A stretch of DNA of 10,431 bases from Lachnospiraceae bacterium UBA1721 (GTDB taxonomy: Bacteria; Bacillota; Clostridia; Lachnospirales; Lachnospiraceae), in assembly GCA_002317155.1 (NCBI GenBank), contig DCIR01000015.1:1-10431 (forward strand). Direction: 5' to 3'. Numbering within the stretch: position 1 is the first letter of the stretch; each line of letters starts with the position of its first letter. Under the pieces are notes generated by a model, which worked only from the letters and a program-made list of their open reading frames with translations, was not told the DNA's origin and ran no database searches. This document shows positions 1 to 7,591 of the stretch, in pieces. The translations under genes and the position numbers were made by a program.

Positions 1-1
1 T

Positions 2-808
2 TATGAAGAGTTAGGTACCGGTGATAACTATATTATGTCTGCACAAATAGGATTCTATCCGGATGGTATGCAGCAGAAAATGGCAAAGATGGGTTACCAT
101 GTTATTTGCGTAACTCTAAGAGGATTTGCTCCATCATCACATGTAACTGAAGATTATGGTGATGCTTGGTATGATTACTTTGCAGATGATTTAATTGCGG
201 TGGCCAATCATCTTAAAATAGATAAATTTGTATATATGGGGGCTTCTCATGGAGCAGGTGTCGGCTGGCATATAATGCTGAGACATAAGGAGAGAATAAG
301 CGCATTTATAGCTGTTGTCGGTGGACCGCATAGTTTAGATACGGGTGCGATGTCTTTTAAACAGATGCTTGAAAAAGGAATAATAAAAGAGTTTCCTCCT
401 TTCAATCCGCCGATAGATAATGATGAATCAAGACAGGCAAGGCGAGATGTCAGAGAGGCTCATATCAAGGCTTTGCCTCCCGCACCTGAAGAAGAAAGAA
501 ACATTAATTACGGTAGACCACTCTTAAAATATAAAACAGAAGAAAATCTGAAGAAGGCGTTAGCCACAATCGATGTGCCTACTTTAATGATTGGTGGTGT
601 CGATGATCCAATCAGTACACCTGAGCTGATGGTAAGAACGGCAAGGTGCCTGCCACATTGTAAGCTACTGATATATTCAAACTGCGGACATGATATTGAT
701 ACGGATCTTATCGAAGAGACAACGGCAGAAGCAGATAGATTTATTAAAAACGCTGATGCTACGGGAAAGTGGTACTTGCCGGTAGAATTAAACAGACAGA
801 ATAGTTAG
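2..808 (+). CDS. Alpha/beta-fold hydrolase, 5'-truncated by window edge
   Basis: Likely a cytoplasmic serine hydrolase (esterase, epoxide-hydrolase or dehalogenase-like branch); the substrate cannot be told. The frame is open from base 2, before the first ATG at 35, and the upstream residues (YEELGTGDNYIMSAQ) read like the normal start of this fold, so the true start probably lies a few codons to the left, outside the window. Counting from the ATG at 35, the nucleophile elbow is G-A-S-H-G with Ser71 (bases 245-247). The catalytic acid is probably Asp190 or Asp191 in GGVDDP, and the catalytic His is His219 in NCGHD. LRGFAPS near residues 28-34 matches the conserved 'RG.G.S' loop after strand 4. 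The stop is TAG at 806-808. There is no signal peptide or membrane segment. The triad assignment is from family knowledge, and the protein looks intact at its C-terminus. Confidence 0.88.
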   Translation, partial: YEELGTGDNYIMSAQIGFYPDGMQQKMAKMGYHVICVTLRGFAPSSHVTEDYGDAWYDYFADDLIAVANHLKIDKFVYMGASHGAGVGWHIMLRHKERISAFIAVVGGPHSLDTGAMSFKQMLEKGIIKEFPPFNPPIDNDESRQARRDVREAHIKALPPAPEEERNINYGRPLLKYKTEENLKKALATIDVPTLMIGGVDDPISTPELMVRTARCLPHCKLLIYSNCGHDIDTDLIEETTAEADRFIKNADATGKWYLPVELNRQNS

Positions 809-830
809 TAAAACAGAATAGTTAGTAAAA
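796..830 (+). repeat. 17-bp perfect tandem duplication across a stop codon
   Basis: The unit cagaatagttagtaaaa occurs twice back to back (797-813 and 814-830), and the base before each copy also matches. The first copy contains the TAG stop of the hydrolase gene (806-808), so the second copy is entirely untranslated. It looks like a slippage duplication with no visible effect on the protein. Confidence 0.9.
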
Positions 831-876
831 TAAATGATAGAAGAGATAATCATTAAACTGATAAAGGATAATTAAT

Positions 877-1494
877 ATGGCAATGAATAAAGAGCAGGTA
901 AGAAAATATAAATTCTTAAATACGTATCTTAATAAAATGCGACCGAATGCAGTGATGATAACCTGCATCATTATTGGATCAATATGGGCTTTATTAACCA
1001 TTTTTATGATAATTCAAATCATTAGGGGAAAGATAGAGTTTGATATTTCGAGAGCTATCATGATGGGCATACTTGTACTGTTTATAGTGATCGCAGTGGT
1101 GTCTGAGATAATCAAGAATAAGAAGGATTATCTTAACCGTATGCTTAAAAATACCGGCGCGCTGTATGAGGTGAATGATGAAGCACGATTTGTAGAGTCT
1201 GTAATCAGCTCGATTAAGTCGGGAGTGCATTACAAAAGCATGCTTCTTACGGTTACGAAAGACTATCTTATTTCATACGGGGATTCAGATGTGTATTTCA
1301 ATCCTGTCATCATTCCGAGAAATATGATTACTAAGATCGATGTTACGGATAAACGTATGGGAATAATGGATTCCAAGAGAAGAATTACATTTCTTCAGAT
1401 TGAGCTGAATAATAATCAGATAGCGTATTTGATACTGTCCGGTTCTATTAATCCCGGACCTGTAAATAAATTGCAGAAGATCGGCTTGTTATGA
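877..1494 (+). CDS. Unrecognised membrane protein with two helices and a C-terminal soluble domain
   Basis: I do not recognise this family. The 205-residue product has two clear hydrophobic helices, about residues 25-49 and 59-79, separated by a short loop. A soluble domain of about 120 residues follows. Positive charge before helix 1 (KYKF..NKMR) and after helix 2 (KNKKDYLNR) predicts a hairpin with both ends in the cytoplasm. The C-terminal part alternates short hydrophobic stretches with turns (SMLLTVTKDYLISYGD, ITFLQIELNNNQIAYLILSG), a pattern that would suit a small beta-rich fold such as a bacterial PH-like domain; that is only a guess. The start is supported by AAAGGA at 863-868, eight bases before the ATG; a second Met two codons on (883) is the alternative. 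The gap to the next gene is only 14 bases, so the two are probably co-transcribed. Confidence 0.8.
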   Translation: MAMNKEQVRKYKFLNTYLNKMRPNAVMITCIIIGSIWALLTIFMIIQIIRGKIEFDISRAIMMGILVLFIVIAVVSEIIKNKKDYLNRMLKNTGALYEVNDEARFVESVISSIKSGVHYKSMLLTVTKDYLISYGDSDVYFNPVIIPRNMITKIDVTDKRMGIMDSKRRITFLQIELNNNQIAYLILSGSINPGPVNKLQKIGLL

Positions 1495-1508
1495 CATAAG
1501 AGGTATTT

Positions 1509-2195
1509 ATGAAATTAGTTAGGTTGACGGAGCGACTATGGTATTATCCGTATGAATTTGATAGAGACAGACCAAACCTTGGATATATCAAGGGAGATAA
1601 TTGGTCATTGGCTGTTGATGCCGGTCATTCTGCGTCACATACTGAAGAGTTCTACAAGGCCTTGGAAGAGGAAGGATTACCCTTGCCCAGTTTAACTGTG
1701 CTGACACATTGGCATTGGGACCATACCTTTGGTATGCATGCAGTAAACGGGTTGTGCATTGCCAACAGCAAGACCAATCAGCATCTGATTGAGTATCGTG
1801 ACAGGATAGCTAAAGAAGGACCGGAATGGTTTATAAAAAGTCATGAAACAATAGAAAAAGAATATGCAGATAATTCTAACGTAATTGTTGTGCCTGCGGA
1901 TATAGTTTTTGATGGAGAGTTATTATTGGATGCAGGAAATTGCCCTATTAGGATTTTTCAGACTGAGTCGCCGCACACGGATGATTGCACATTGGTTCAC
2001 GTAATAAACGAAAGATTGTGTTTTATCGGCGATGCGAATGGCGGAGTATTCCCGAGTGGAGAAAAAGACAAAGGCTTGTGTGAAAGCTTGGTTAAGACTT
2101 TATCATCTATTGATGTGGACAGATTTCTTGAAGGACACTGGACCCCCGATACTTTACAGGGAATAGTTGATGATTTAATGGATTTTGGAGATTAA
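1509..2195 (+). CDS. Metallo-beta-lactamase-fold metal-dependent hydrolase
   Basis: A 228-residue cytoplasmic enzyme of the metallo-beta-lactamase superfamily, which uses a one- or two-metal centre for hydrolysis. The metal ligands appear in the expected order. The H-x-H-x-D-H motif is His67, His69, Asp71 and His72 (HWHWDH). Next come His156 in SPHTDD, the bridging Asp175 in GDANGG, and a last His210 in EGHW. Asp37 in AVDAGH precedes the motif as in the family. The whole domain is present and there is no extra C-terminal module, so a thiolesterase/glyoxalase-II-like or lactonase-like activity is possible, but the substrate cannot be assigned. There is no signal peptide. The start ATG follows AAGAGG (1498-1503) by five bases. 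The spacing suggests the same transcript as the preceding membrane protein, with the SDR remnant beginning eight bases after its stop. Confidence 0.9.
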   Translation: MKLVRLTERLWYYPYEFDRDRPNLGYIKGDNWSLAVDAGHSASHTEEFYKALEEEGLPLPSLTVLTHWHWDHTFGMHAVNGLCIANSKTNQHLIEYRDRIAKEGPEWFIKSHETIEKEYADNSNVIVVPADIVFDGELLLDAGNCPIRIFQTESPHTDDCTLVHVINERLCFIGDANGGVFPSGEKDKGLCESLVKTLSSIDVDRFLEGHWTPDTLQGIVDDLMDFGD

Positions 2196-2202
2196 TGTAA
2201 AA

Positions 2203-2355
2203 ATGATAGCAATAGTAACAGGCGCTAATTCAGGAATGGGTAAGGCGACAGTTGCAGCATTGGCTGATAAGGGCTATGAGATAATAATGCTTTGCCGTGA
2301 CAGTAAGGCTTATGGCCAGAGTAAGCTTGTGAGGTTGGAAAATTATGTGGATTGA
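2203..2355 (+). pseudogene. Remnant of a short-chain dehydrogenase/reductase gene, internally deleted
   Basis: A 50-codon reading frame with two separate SDR landmarks that are normally more than 100 residues apart. Residues 1-33 are a normal SDR N-terminus: a beta strand, the cofactor-binding motif T6-G-A-N-S-G-M-G13, a helix, and a second strand ending in CRD, where NADP-preferring members keep an arginine. At once comes AYGQSKL, with Y37 and K41 matching the SDR active-site YxxxK and its usual S-K-L/A context. The protein then leaves the family and stops at TGA 2353-2355. The middle of the gene (the NNAG region and catalytic serine) and everything after YxxxK are missing, so it cannot be an active dehydrogenase. 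A near repeat, AGTAAGGCTT (2302-2311) and AGTAAGCTT (2320-2328), lies at the junction. A possible RBS is TTGGAG (2185-2190). Its end overlaps the next gene by 11 bases in another frame. Confidence 0.75.
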
Positions 2356-2917
2356 GAAAGTATCAAAGCGTTTTATAGTGGCCTGTGTCATATTTATTAT
2401 GGGAATAATTTTGATTGGTAAGGGTATTCTCGAGAATATTGATGAACACAAGGAATTTTATGATTACAACAGTCTCAGTTCTGCAGAGATTTTAGAAGGA
2501 ATAATGATATCCGGTGAGATTACTGAGAGCTACGGACTTTATGATCGTATGGGTGATAGAAGTGGTAGTTATTATTATGCAATCCCCACGGCAGACGGAA
2601 AGATTTTTGGTATAAGAGTTACTAACGATGAAGGAATTAATGCTCTTGATGCGATTGCAAGAGGCAATACAGGTTCGTTTGAATTCTATGGAAAAGTCAA
2701 GAAGATGAATAAGGACGCTCAGGAGAATATGTTGGCTAAAATGAACCAATGGGGATTCTCTAAGAGTGAGGCTGAGCAAAAGCTGGCACCGTACTATATC
2801 GAGGTTATTTACCGAGATTCCAAGGAGGCAATTCTTATAGCTGCGCTTATAACTGTGTTAAGTGGTGCGGTTATTGTTGTTTCAATACTAACAAGAAAGA
2901 AAAGATATAAATTATAG
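2345..2917 (+). CDS. Unrecognised membrane protein with two terminal helices and an external central domain
   Basis: I do not recognise this 190-residue protein. One hydrophobic helix lies near the N-terminus (about residues 9-29, FIVACVIFIMGIILIGKG) and one near the C-terminus (about 162-183), with roughly 130 polar residues between. Basic residues outside both helices (KVSKR at the start, TRKKRYKL at the end) predict that both ends are cytoplasmic and the central domain faces outward. That domain contains a stretch rich in Gly, Ser and Tyr (DRMGDRSGSYYYAIP) and reads as alternating strands and helices; no catalytic motif is evident. The start is supported by GAGG at 2331-2334, ten bases upstream, and lies inside the tail of the SDR remnant, so translation may be coupled to that remnant. 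A terminator follows 46 bases after the stop, making this the last gene of the left block. Confidence 0.78.
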   Translation: MWIEKVSKRFIVACVIFIMGIILIGKGILENIDEHKEFYDYNSLSSAEILEGIMISGEITESYGLYDRMGDRSGSYYYAIPTADGKIFGIRVTNDEGINALDAIARGNTGSFEFYGKVKKMNKDAQENMLAKMNQWGFSKSEAEQKLAPYYIEVIYRDSKEAILIAALITVLSGAVIVVSILTRKKRYKL

Positions 2918-2937
2918 TTGTAAAAACTTCAAAAATG

Positions 2938-2969
2938 CAATTCACCACATATTTTTGACAATTCACCAC
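2938..2969 (+). repeat. 11-bp direct repeat ahead of and inside the terminator
   Basis: CAATTCACCAC occurs at 2938-2948 and again at 2959-2969, a period of 21 bases. The second copy supplies most of the left arm of the terminator stem. The first copy contains the same CACCAC, so it could pair with the right arm GTGGTG (2980-2985) as a weaker alternative. Confidence 0.8.
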
Positions 2970-2992
2970 GCAAATACGCGTGGTGTTTTTTT
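2964..2992 (+). terminator. Rho-independent terminator after the left gene block
   Basis: A perfect 8-bp stem, CACCACGC (2964-2971) with GCGTGGTG (2978-2985), a six-base loop AAATAC, and a run of seven T (2986-2992). It should end transcripts coming from 2345-2917 and separates the left block from the peptidase/transporter block. Confidence 0.93.
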
Positions 2993-3037
2993 GTGTGCTA
3001 TTTTAGGCTCACCAAGATATGAGGAAGGAATTGAAAA

Positions 3038-5047
3038 ATGAAACGTAAAGCATATAAAGCGATATTAACAGTTTTAGTGTCTGCAGGATTGATAGCAAGC
3101 TGCCCCGGTTGCGGAATGCAAATAGTAACAGAAACAGTGGGTAGCGAGTATAAGAGTGACGAGCCTGAAACGGTGTATGATTTTAGCAATCTTCGAGCGC
3201 AGGATGATTATTACGGATACATTAATTACGCAGAACTGTCTCAGCTGGAATATGGATATTTCGACAATGTGGTTGGGGCTTTTGATCAAGATGCGGTAAA
3301 TATTGAACTCATTGAGATGATTCAAAGGATTACCTCTTCAGATGAAGAATATGAACCCGGATCCAATGAGCAGATTATCAGAGATACTTACAGACAGATT
3401 GAAGAATTCCTTGATACAAAAGAGAGCGGAGCGGTTGATTATTTCAATAAGAAGGTTGAGGAAATAAAGTCTGCAGAGTCTGTTGAAGAGATAAAAAAGC
3501 TTATTACAGAGCTCAAGAGAGATGGAATTATCAGTTACTTCGTATGCGGAGTTGAAGAAGACTTCTTTGATGGAGAAAATTACTCATTATTGATAGGTCA
3601 GATGAGAGGATTTGGATCCTTTGAACTCAAGGATATCTATGAGAATGATGAAACCAGACAGTTACTTCACGGATATTTGATGGACGTAATGGTGGCTACA
3701 GGAGAGGATACCAAGACCGCTTCGGATAAGGCTGATGATTTCGTGTATATGATTATGGATATCAGCTTTGATACAGACTATGAGATTATGGAGGCGATTA
3801 ATCCGAGCCTGACACTCAAATATAAGAGCGAAAGTGAAATGGATTCCATTTTGGAAAACATATCGGTTGCTGAGCTTGAGAAGATGTATGAAGTAACCAA
3901 TCCGTACGGGGGATGGTATATCCAGGACGAAGAGCAGCTTAAGACAATTTCATCAAAGCTTAATGATGACAATCTCGAAAACTTAAAGATTTGGTTAATC
4001 TGTGATGTGATGAATACTTACAAGGAACTGCTCAATACGGAATACCCGTTCCTCGGAAGCAACACAGGAATGTCAAAAGAGCTGATGGCGCTTATGTGTG
4101 TAGAGAAATTGTTCCCCATTCAGCTTAGTGAGTTGTATGAGGATTACTACTACACCGAAGAGATGGATGAGCAGGTACATAGGATGTATGAGGACATCAT
4201 TCGCGGATACCGTGAGCTTATGACAGAAGCAACCTGGCTCACAGAGGCTACCAGAGCGGAAATGATTAAGAAGCTCGAAAATATGGTTTTTGTAATCGGA
4301 GCCGGTAAGCATCATGAGATCAATGAAGAGGATGCCAAGCTGGTTGGTAAAGATATATTTGAGACATATGTGAATGCTAAGAGAGCAGAGGTTGATGAGC
4401 AGATTAATAACATCGGAAAAAAGATTGATAAAACTGAATCTGCGATGGCTTCATATTGGGTGAATGCCTGCTACAGTTCTTGTAATACATTTACCATCAC
4501 GGTAGCAATAATGCATTCTCCATTCTTTGATGTGAATGCAGATTATGCTTCAAATATGGGTGGCCTTGGAATGGTAATGGGTCATGAAATCGGACATGCT
4601 TTTGATTCGAACTGCATATATTACGATGAGAACGGCAAGTACGATCCGAGCAGAATATGTGAGGAAGATATCGAGGAGTTAAGCAACAGACTGACACAGA
4701 TTGAGGAGTATTATTCAAGCTTCACCATCATGGATATCTATCATGTGAATGGTGTAAAAACCAGCGGCGAGAATTACGCTGACAAGGGTGCGATGGAATG
4801 TCTGATGAAGATTATTACAGATGACAAAGACAGGGAGAAGCTTTTTGAAAACTATGCAAGAATCTGGTTAGAAATAACTTGTGATGAGGCTGCATTGTAT
4901 GACTTGGAAAATAATGAGCACAGCCCGGCGGAAATACGAGTAAATGCTGTGTTGTCAGCGACTCCGGAGTTCTACGAAGTATATGATGTGCAACCGGGTG
5001 ACGGAATGTATGTGGAACCTGAGAGACGTGTTGGCAGATGGTATTAA
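3038..5047 (+). CDS. M13-family zinc metallopeptidase, lipoprotein (neprilysin/PepO type)
   Basis: Zinc endopeptidase of family M13, which cuts oligopeptides. At 669 residues it has the usual family length plus an export signal. The N-terminus is a lipoprotein signal: basic start, hydrophobic core, lipobox I-A-S-C with Cys22 as the predicted lipidated residue, so the enzyme should sit on the outer face of the membrane. DDYYGYIN after residue 50 matches the conserved start of the M13 domain. Catalytic landmarks are H516-E-I-G-H520 (zinc ligands and general base), E578 with D582 in GENYAD (third zinc ligand and its partner), H628 in HSP, and R634. The spacing matches neprilysin. N476-A477 is the substrate-binding N-A-x-Y motif, here NACY. 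The C-terminus GDGMYVEPERRVGRW is typical. The start has a strong RBS within GAGGAAGG (3021-3028). A possible extended -10 (TGCTATTTT, 2996-3004) just after the terminator could be its promoter, but no -35 is seen. The gap to the permease is 71 bases with no terminator. Confidence 0.94.
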   Translation: MKRKAYKAILTVLVSAGLIASCPGCGMQIVTETVGSEYKSDEPETVYDFSNLRAQDDYYGYINYAELSQLEYGYFDNVVGAFDQDAVNIELIEMIQRITSSDEEYEPGSNEQIIRDTYRQIEEFLDTKESGAVDYFNKKVEEIKSAESVEEIKKLITELKRDGIISYFVCGVEEDFFDGENYSLLIGQMRGFGSFELKDIYENDETRQLLHGYLMDVMVATGEDTKTASDKADDFVYMIMDISFDTDYEIMEAINPSLTLKYKSESEMDSILENISVAELEKMYEVTNPYGGWYIQDEEQLKTISSKLNDDNLENLKIWLICDVMNTYKELLNTEYPFLGSNTGMSKELMALMCVEKLFPIQLSELYEDYYYTEEMDEQVHRMYEDIIRGYRELMTEATWLTEATRAEMIKKLENMVFVIGAGKHHEINEEDAKLVGKDIFETYVNAKRAEVDEQINNIGKKIDKTESAMASYWVNACYSSCNTFTITVAIMHSPFFDVNADYASNMGGLGMVMGHEIGHAFDSNCIYYDENGKYDPSRICEEDIEELSNRLTQIEEYYSSFTIMDIYHVNGVKTSGENYADKGAMECLMKIITDDKDREKLFENYARIWLEITCDEAALYDLENNEHSPAEIRVNAVLSATPEFYEVYDVQPGDGMYVEPERRVGRWY

Positions 5048-5118
5048 AGATATACGTGGTGCGCAATCATTAAAAATGAAACACAGTAAATAAATCAATG
5101 AATTACGAGGATAAATAA

Positions 5119-7575
5119 ATGTCGGTTTTATTCAAATATACAATGAAAAATGTGTTTTCAAAGCCATTTAGAACTTTGATTCTTACGGTATGTATCATAT
5201 GCTGTAGTTTTGTGGCAATGCTTAGTTTGGATGTTTTGAATAACATAGAAGATATGCTTCATACGATTCTCAGTCAGGTGTCGGGAACTGCGGATTTAGT
5301 CGTAAACGACAACGTAGGTATCTCAGAGGAATTGGAGCTTTCTTATGAAAATGAACAGCTGATGGTTTATATCAGAAAGGATGGAACGGTTGAAGTTCCT
5401 AACGGACTTTATGCATATTTTCAGAAGAAGAGCTTCTCTGTATGCACTATGGATTATGATAAGGCCTTCAACATGAAACTTCTTGGAACGGTTCCGGTTT
5501 TATCGGATAGCGAGGCAGCGATATCAAAGCGTTTCAGCGACAAACAGGGTAAGAAAGTCGGAGATGTGGTTGTTCTTACTGATGACTTTGGCGAAGAGCG
5601 AGAGTTCACTATAAAAGAGATAATACCTAATATAGGTTTTGCAAACGGCAGAGAGGCTGTTTTTCTCAGTACTGCAGGTTATGAAAAGCTGACAGAAAAC
5701 AATAGAGCAAGCATCATATACGTTGATGTAATCGGTGATGTTACCAGTAAAGAAGCGGTAGAGGAAGCGAAAGACATAGTATATAACGGCGATATTGTTA
5801 ATCTTCTGGACAACGAGGAAATCAAGAGCCAGATTGCAAGTCTTTCACTTATCTTCTTTATGGTTTTCCTGGTTTGCTTTTTCCTTGTAATTTTCGTGGC
5901 GATCTCTGTATCCAGCAGAATCGTATGCGAGCGAATGAGTGTAATCGGTACCTTTAGAAGTCTTGGTATATCCGGTCGATTCACAACAGGACTTCTGCTT
6001 GTTGAGAATGCAGTTTATGGATTAATCGGTGGTGTGAGCGGATGGCTTTTGTTTTCACTCGTCAGAAAAACTATATATAACTCTGTATTTACGGTATCGG
6101 CATATGACGGAATAGAGATTGATGTAACAGTAAAACCGATTCAGGTATGGACAATCATTGTAGTAATTTTGCTTTCTGTTCTCATAATGGTGGCATGTCC
6201 GTTAAAGGAAATTCTCAAGACATCAAAAATGGCTATCAGAGATGTGATTTTTGATAACAAGGATACTGCTTATGTAATGAAGCGTGCGACTACAGTAATC
6301 GGTTTGATTTTATTGGCAGCAGCGGTGGTAACCTTCTTTATTAAGCAGAATGTACTTGCTCAGATTGTTTGCTTTATTTCAATCATTTGCAGCATTGCTC
6401 TTCTCTTTCCTTGGATACTCAAGGGTGTGACAATGCTTTTGTCGAAGATTTTTACTGCTCTCAATCTTCCTGTGGCAAATATGGCTGCGATAGAGAGCAG
6501 ATCTAAGAAAAGCACTGTGGGAAGCGCAGTATTGTGTGTAACGGCAGCAGTACTTTCAATGGTAATCATTATGCTTGCAGGAAGTGTAACAGATATATAC
6601 GATCTGAAAACATATGACTGTGATGTTCACGCCGGAATTTTATATGGCGAGAAGACCAATTCGTTTCAATATATAAAGGACCTTGAAGGAGTAACCGAGG
6701 TTGAGACGGTTTATTACCAATATACAGCTGTTAATGTAAATGGCGAGAAATATGATCTTAATCTTTTCGGGCTTAATGAAGGCGGATACAGGATGTTAAC
6801 CGCTATCAAGAATTGTCCCACAGAGCTGGACAATAATTCTATCGCAATAGATGAAAAGCTTGCCAAGAAAATAGGTGTAGGCATCGGTGATGAGGTCGAA
6901 ATCAAGTTCAATTCAGATTCATTTATGCCTATTACTGAGACACTTAAGGTTGTGGCATTTATTGACAGCTACGAATATGACACCACCAGTAATTCAATAC
7001 TTATCAGTAAGGACCTCTATATCGATATTAACCACGATTATGCTTCTGAAATACTGATAAGAACTGCTAATCCCGATAAGACGGTAGAGAGTATAAAGAA
7101 GTATTCTTCTACAAAGATTGAAAGAGTAGAGACTATCGAGGAATATGACCAGAACTGGAAGCAAAAAGGAGCAGGTACGATTGCTTTCATGGTATTCATT
7201 GTATGTGTAGGTATAGGACTGACGGTTGTCGGAATGGCAAGTAACCAGATCATTGGCTTTGCGGGAAGAAAGAGGGAGTGTGCAGTCCTTGCATCTACCG
7301 CAATGAGTAAGGGAAAGATTGGAAGAATGTTCTTCCTGGAGGGATTATTTGCATACGGAACAGCATTGGCGGTTGCCCTTCCTTCAGCCTTTTGCATTAT
7401 TATTCCGTTCACCAGAGTAATGAGCATGATGGATACGGGAATGGATATAAAAATTAATATTCCACTCTACGCAGGATTTACAGTAGCGCTGTTGGTAGTA
7501 TTTATGCTGGTAACTCTTTTCCCGATAACAGCCTTAAAGAAGATGAAGATCAGTGAACAGCTTAAGTATGAGTAA
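5119..7575 (+). CDS. ABC transporter permease, FtsX/MacB-like, about ten helices
   Basis: Membrane component of a MacB/BceB-like exporter or mechanotransmission ABC system. The 818-residue protein shows a duplicated plan. Helix 1 is at about 18-36, followed by an external domain (about 40-235) and a first FtsX unit of three helices (about 242-266, 288-316, 342-361). Two linking helices (392-409 and 412-434) lead to helix 7 (467-489), a second external domain (about 492-682) and a final FtsX unit of three helices (687-710, 735-765, 782-805). Each FtsX unit carries the coupling-helix-like segment between its first and second helices (ERMSVIGTFRSLGIS at about 271-285, and KRECAVLASTAMSKGKI at about 718-734). 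The external domains resemble the periplasmic-core type of MacB. The start has a GAGGA RBS at 5107-5111. The ATPase follows 16 bases later. The substrate is not evident; peptides or lipid-targeting antimicrobials are the usual cargo or signal for this class. Confidence 0.93.
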   Translation: MSVLFKYTMKNVFSKPFRTLILTVCIICCSFVAMLSLDVLNNIEDMLHTILSQVSGTADLVVNDNVGISEELELSYENEQLMVYIRKDGTVEVPNGLYAYFQKKSFSVCTMDYDKAFNMKLLGTVPVLSDSEAAISKRFSDKQGKKVGDVVVLTDDFGEEREFTIKEIIPNIGFANGREAVFLSTAGYEKLTENNRASIIYVDVIGDVTSKEAVEEAKDIVYNGDIVNLLDNEEIKSQIASLSLIFFMVFLVCFFLVIFVAISVSSRIVCERMSVIGTFRSLGISGRFTTGLLLVENAVYGLIGGVSGWLLFSLVRKTIYNSVFTVSAYDGIEIDVTVKPIQVWTIIVVILLSVLIMVACPLKEILKTSKMAIRDVIFDNKDTAYVMKRATTVIGLILLAAAVVTFFIKQNVLAQIVCFISIICSIALLFPWILKGVTMLLSKIFTALNLPVANMAAIESRSKKSTVGSAVLCVTAAVLSMVIIMLAGSVTDIYDLKTYDCDVHAGILYGEKTNSFQYIKDLEGVTEVETVYYQYTAVNVNGEKYDLNLFGLNEGGYRMLTAIKNCPTELDNNSIAIDEKLAKKIGVGIGDEVEIKFNSDSFMPITETLKVVAFIDSYEYDTTSNSILISKDLYIDINHDYASEILIRTANPDKTVESIKKYSSTKIERVETIEEYDQNWKQKGAGTIAFMVFIVCVGIGLTVVGMASNQIIGFAGRKRECAVLASTAMSKGKIGRMFFLEGLFAYGTALAVALPSAFCIIIPFTRVMSMMDTGMDIKINIPLYAGFTVALLVVFMLVTLFPITALKKMKISEQLKYE

Positions 7576-7577
7576 TC

Positions 7578-7584
7578 AAGGAGA
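7578..7584 (+). promoter_or_regulatory. Ribosome binding site that fixes the ATPase start
   Basis: AAGGAGA lies eight bases before the ATG at 7592, immediately after the permease stop (7573-7575). This favours 7592 over the in-frame ATG at 7553, which would overlap the permease and has no good Shine-Dalgarno. Confidence 0.8.
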
Positions 7585-7591
7585 TACAGAT

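Noticed and set aside
2955..2960. Consensus -35 box TTGACA ahead of the terminator
   Set aside because: No -10-like hexamer lies 15-19 bases downstream; that position falls in the terminator stem.
5067..5079. TCATT-AAA-AATGA hairpin after the peptidase gene, considered as a terminator
   Set aside because: Only five A/T-rich pairs with a three-base loop and no T-run after it.
5098..5118. Six-codon mini-frame (MNYEDK) ending directly before the permease ATG
   Set aside because: Too short to be informative and without its own convincing RBS; the GAGGA inside it serves the permease. Probably chance.
5048..5118. LytTR binding repeats upstream of the permease
   Set aside because: I found no pair of GTT-containing direct repeats with the usual spacing in this gap or in 8270-8332, so no operator is claimed.
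7038..7427. 129-codon open frame on the minus strand within the permease
   Set aside because: It is antisense to the second external domain and last FtsX unit of the permease and shows no motif of its own.
7553..7591. Upstream in-frame ATG start for the ATPase
   Set aside because: It overlaps the permease end by 23 bases, lacks a good RBS and adds 13 residues not expected in the family; AAGGAGA sits correctly for 7592.
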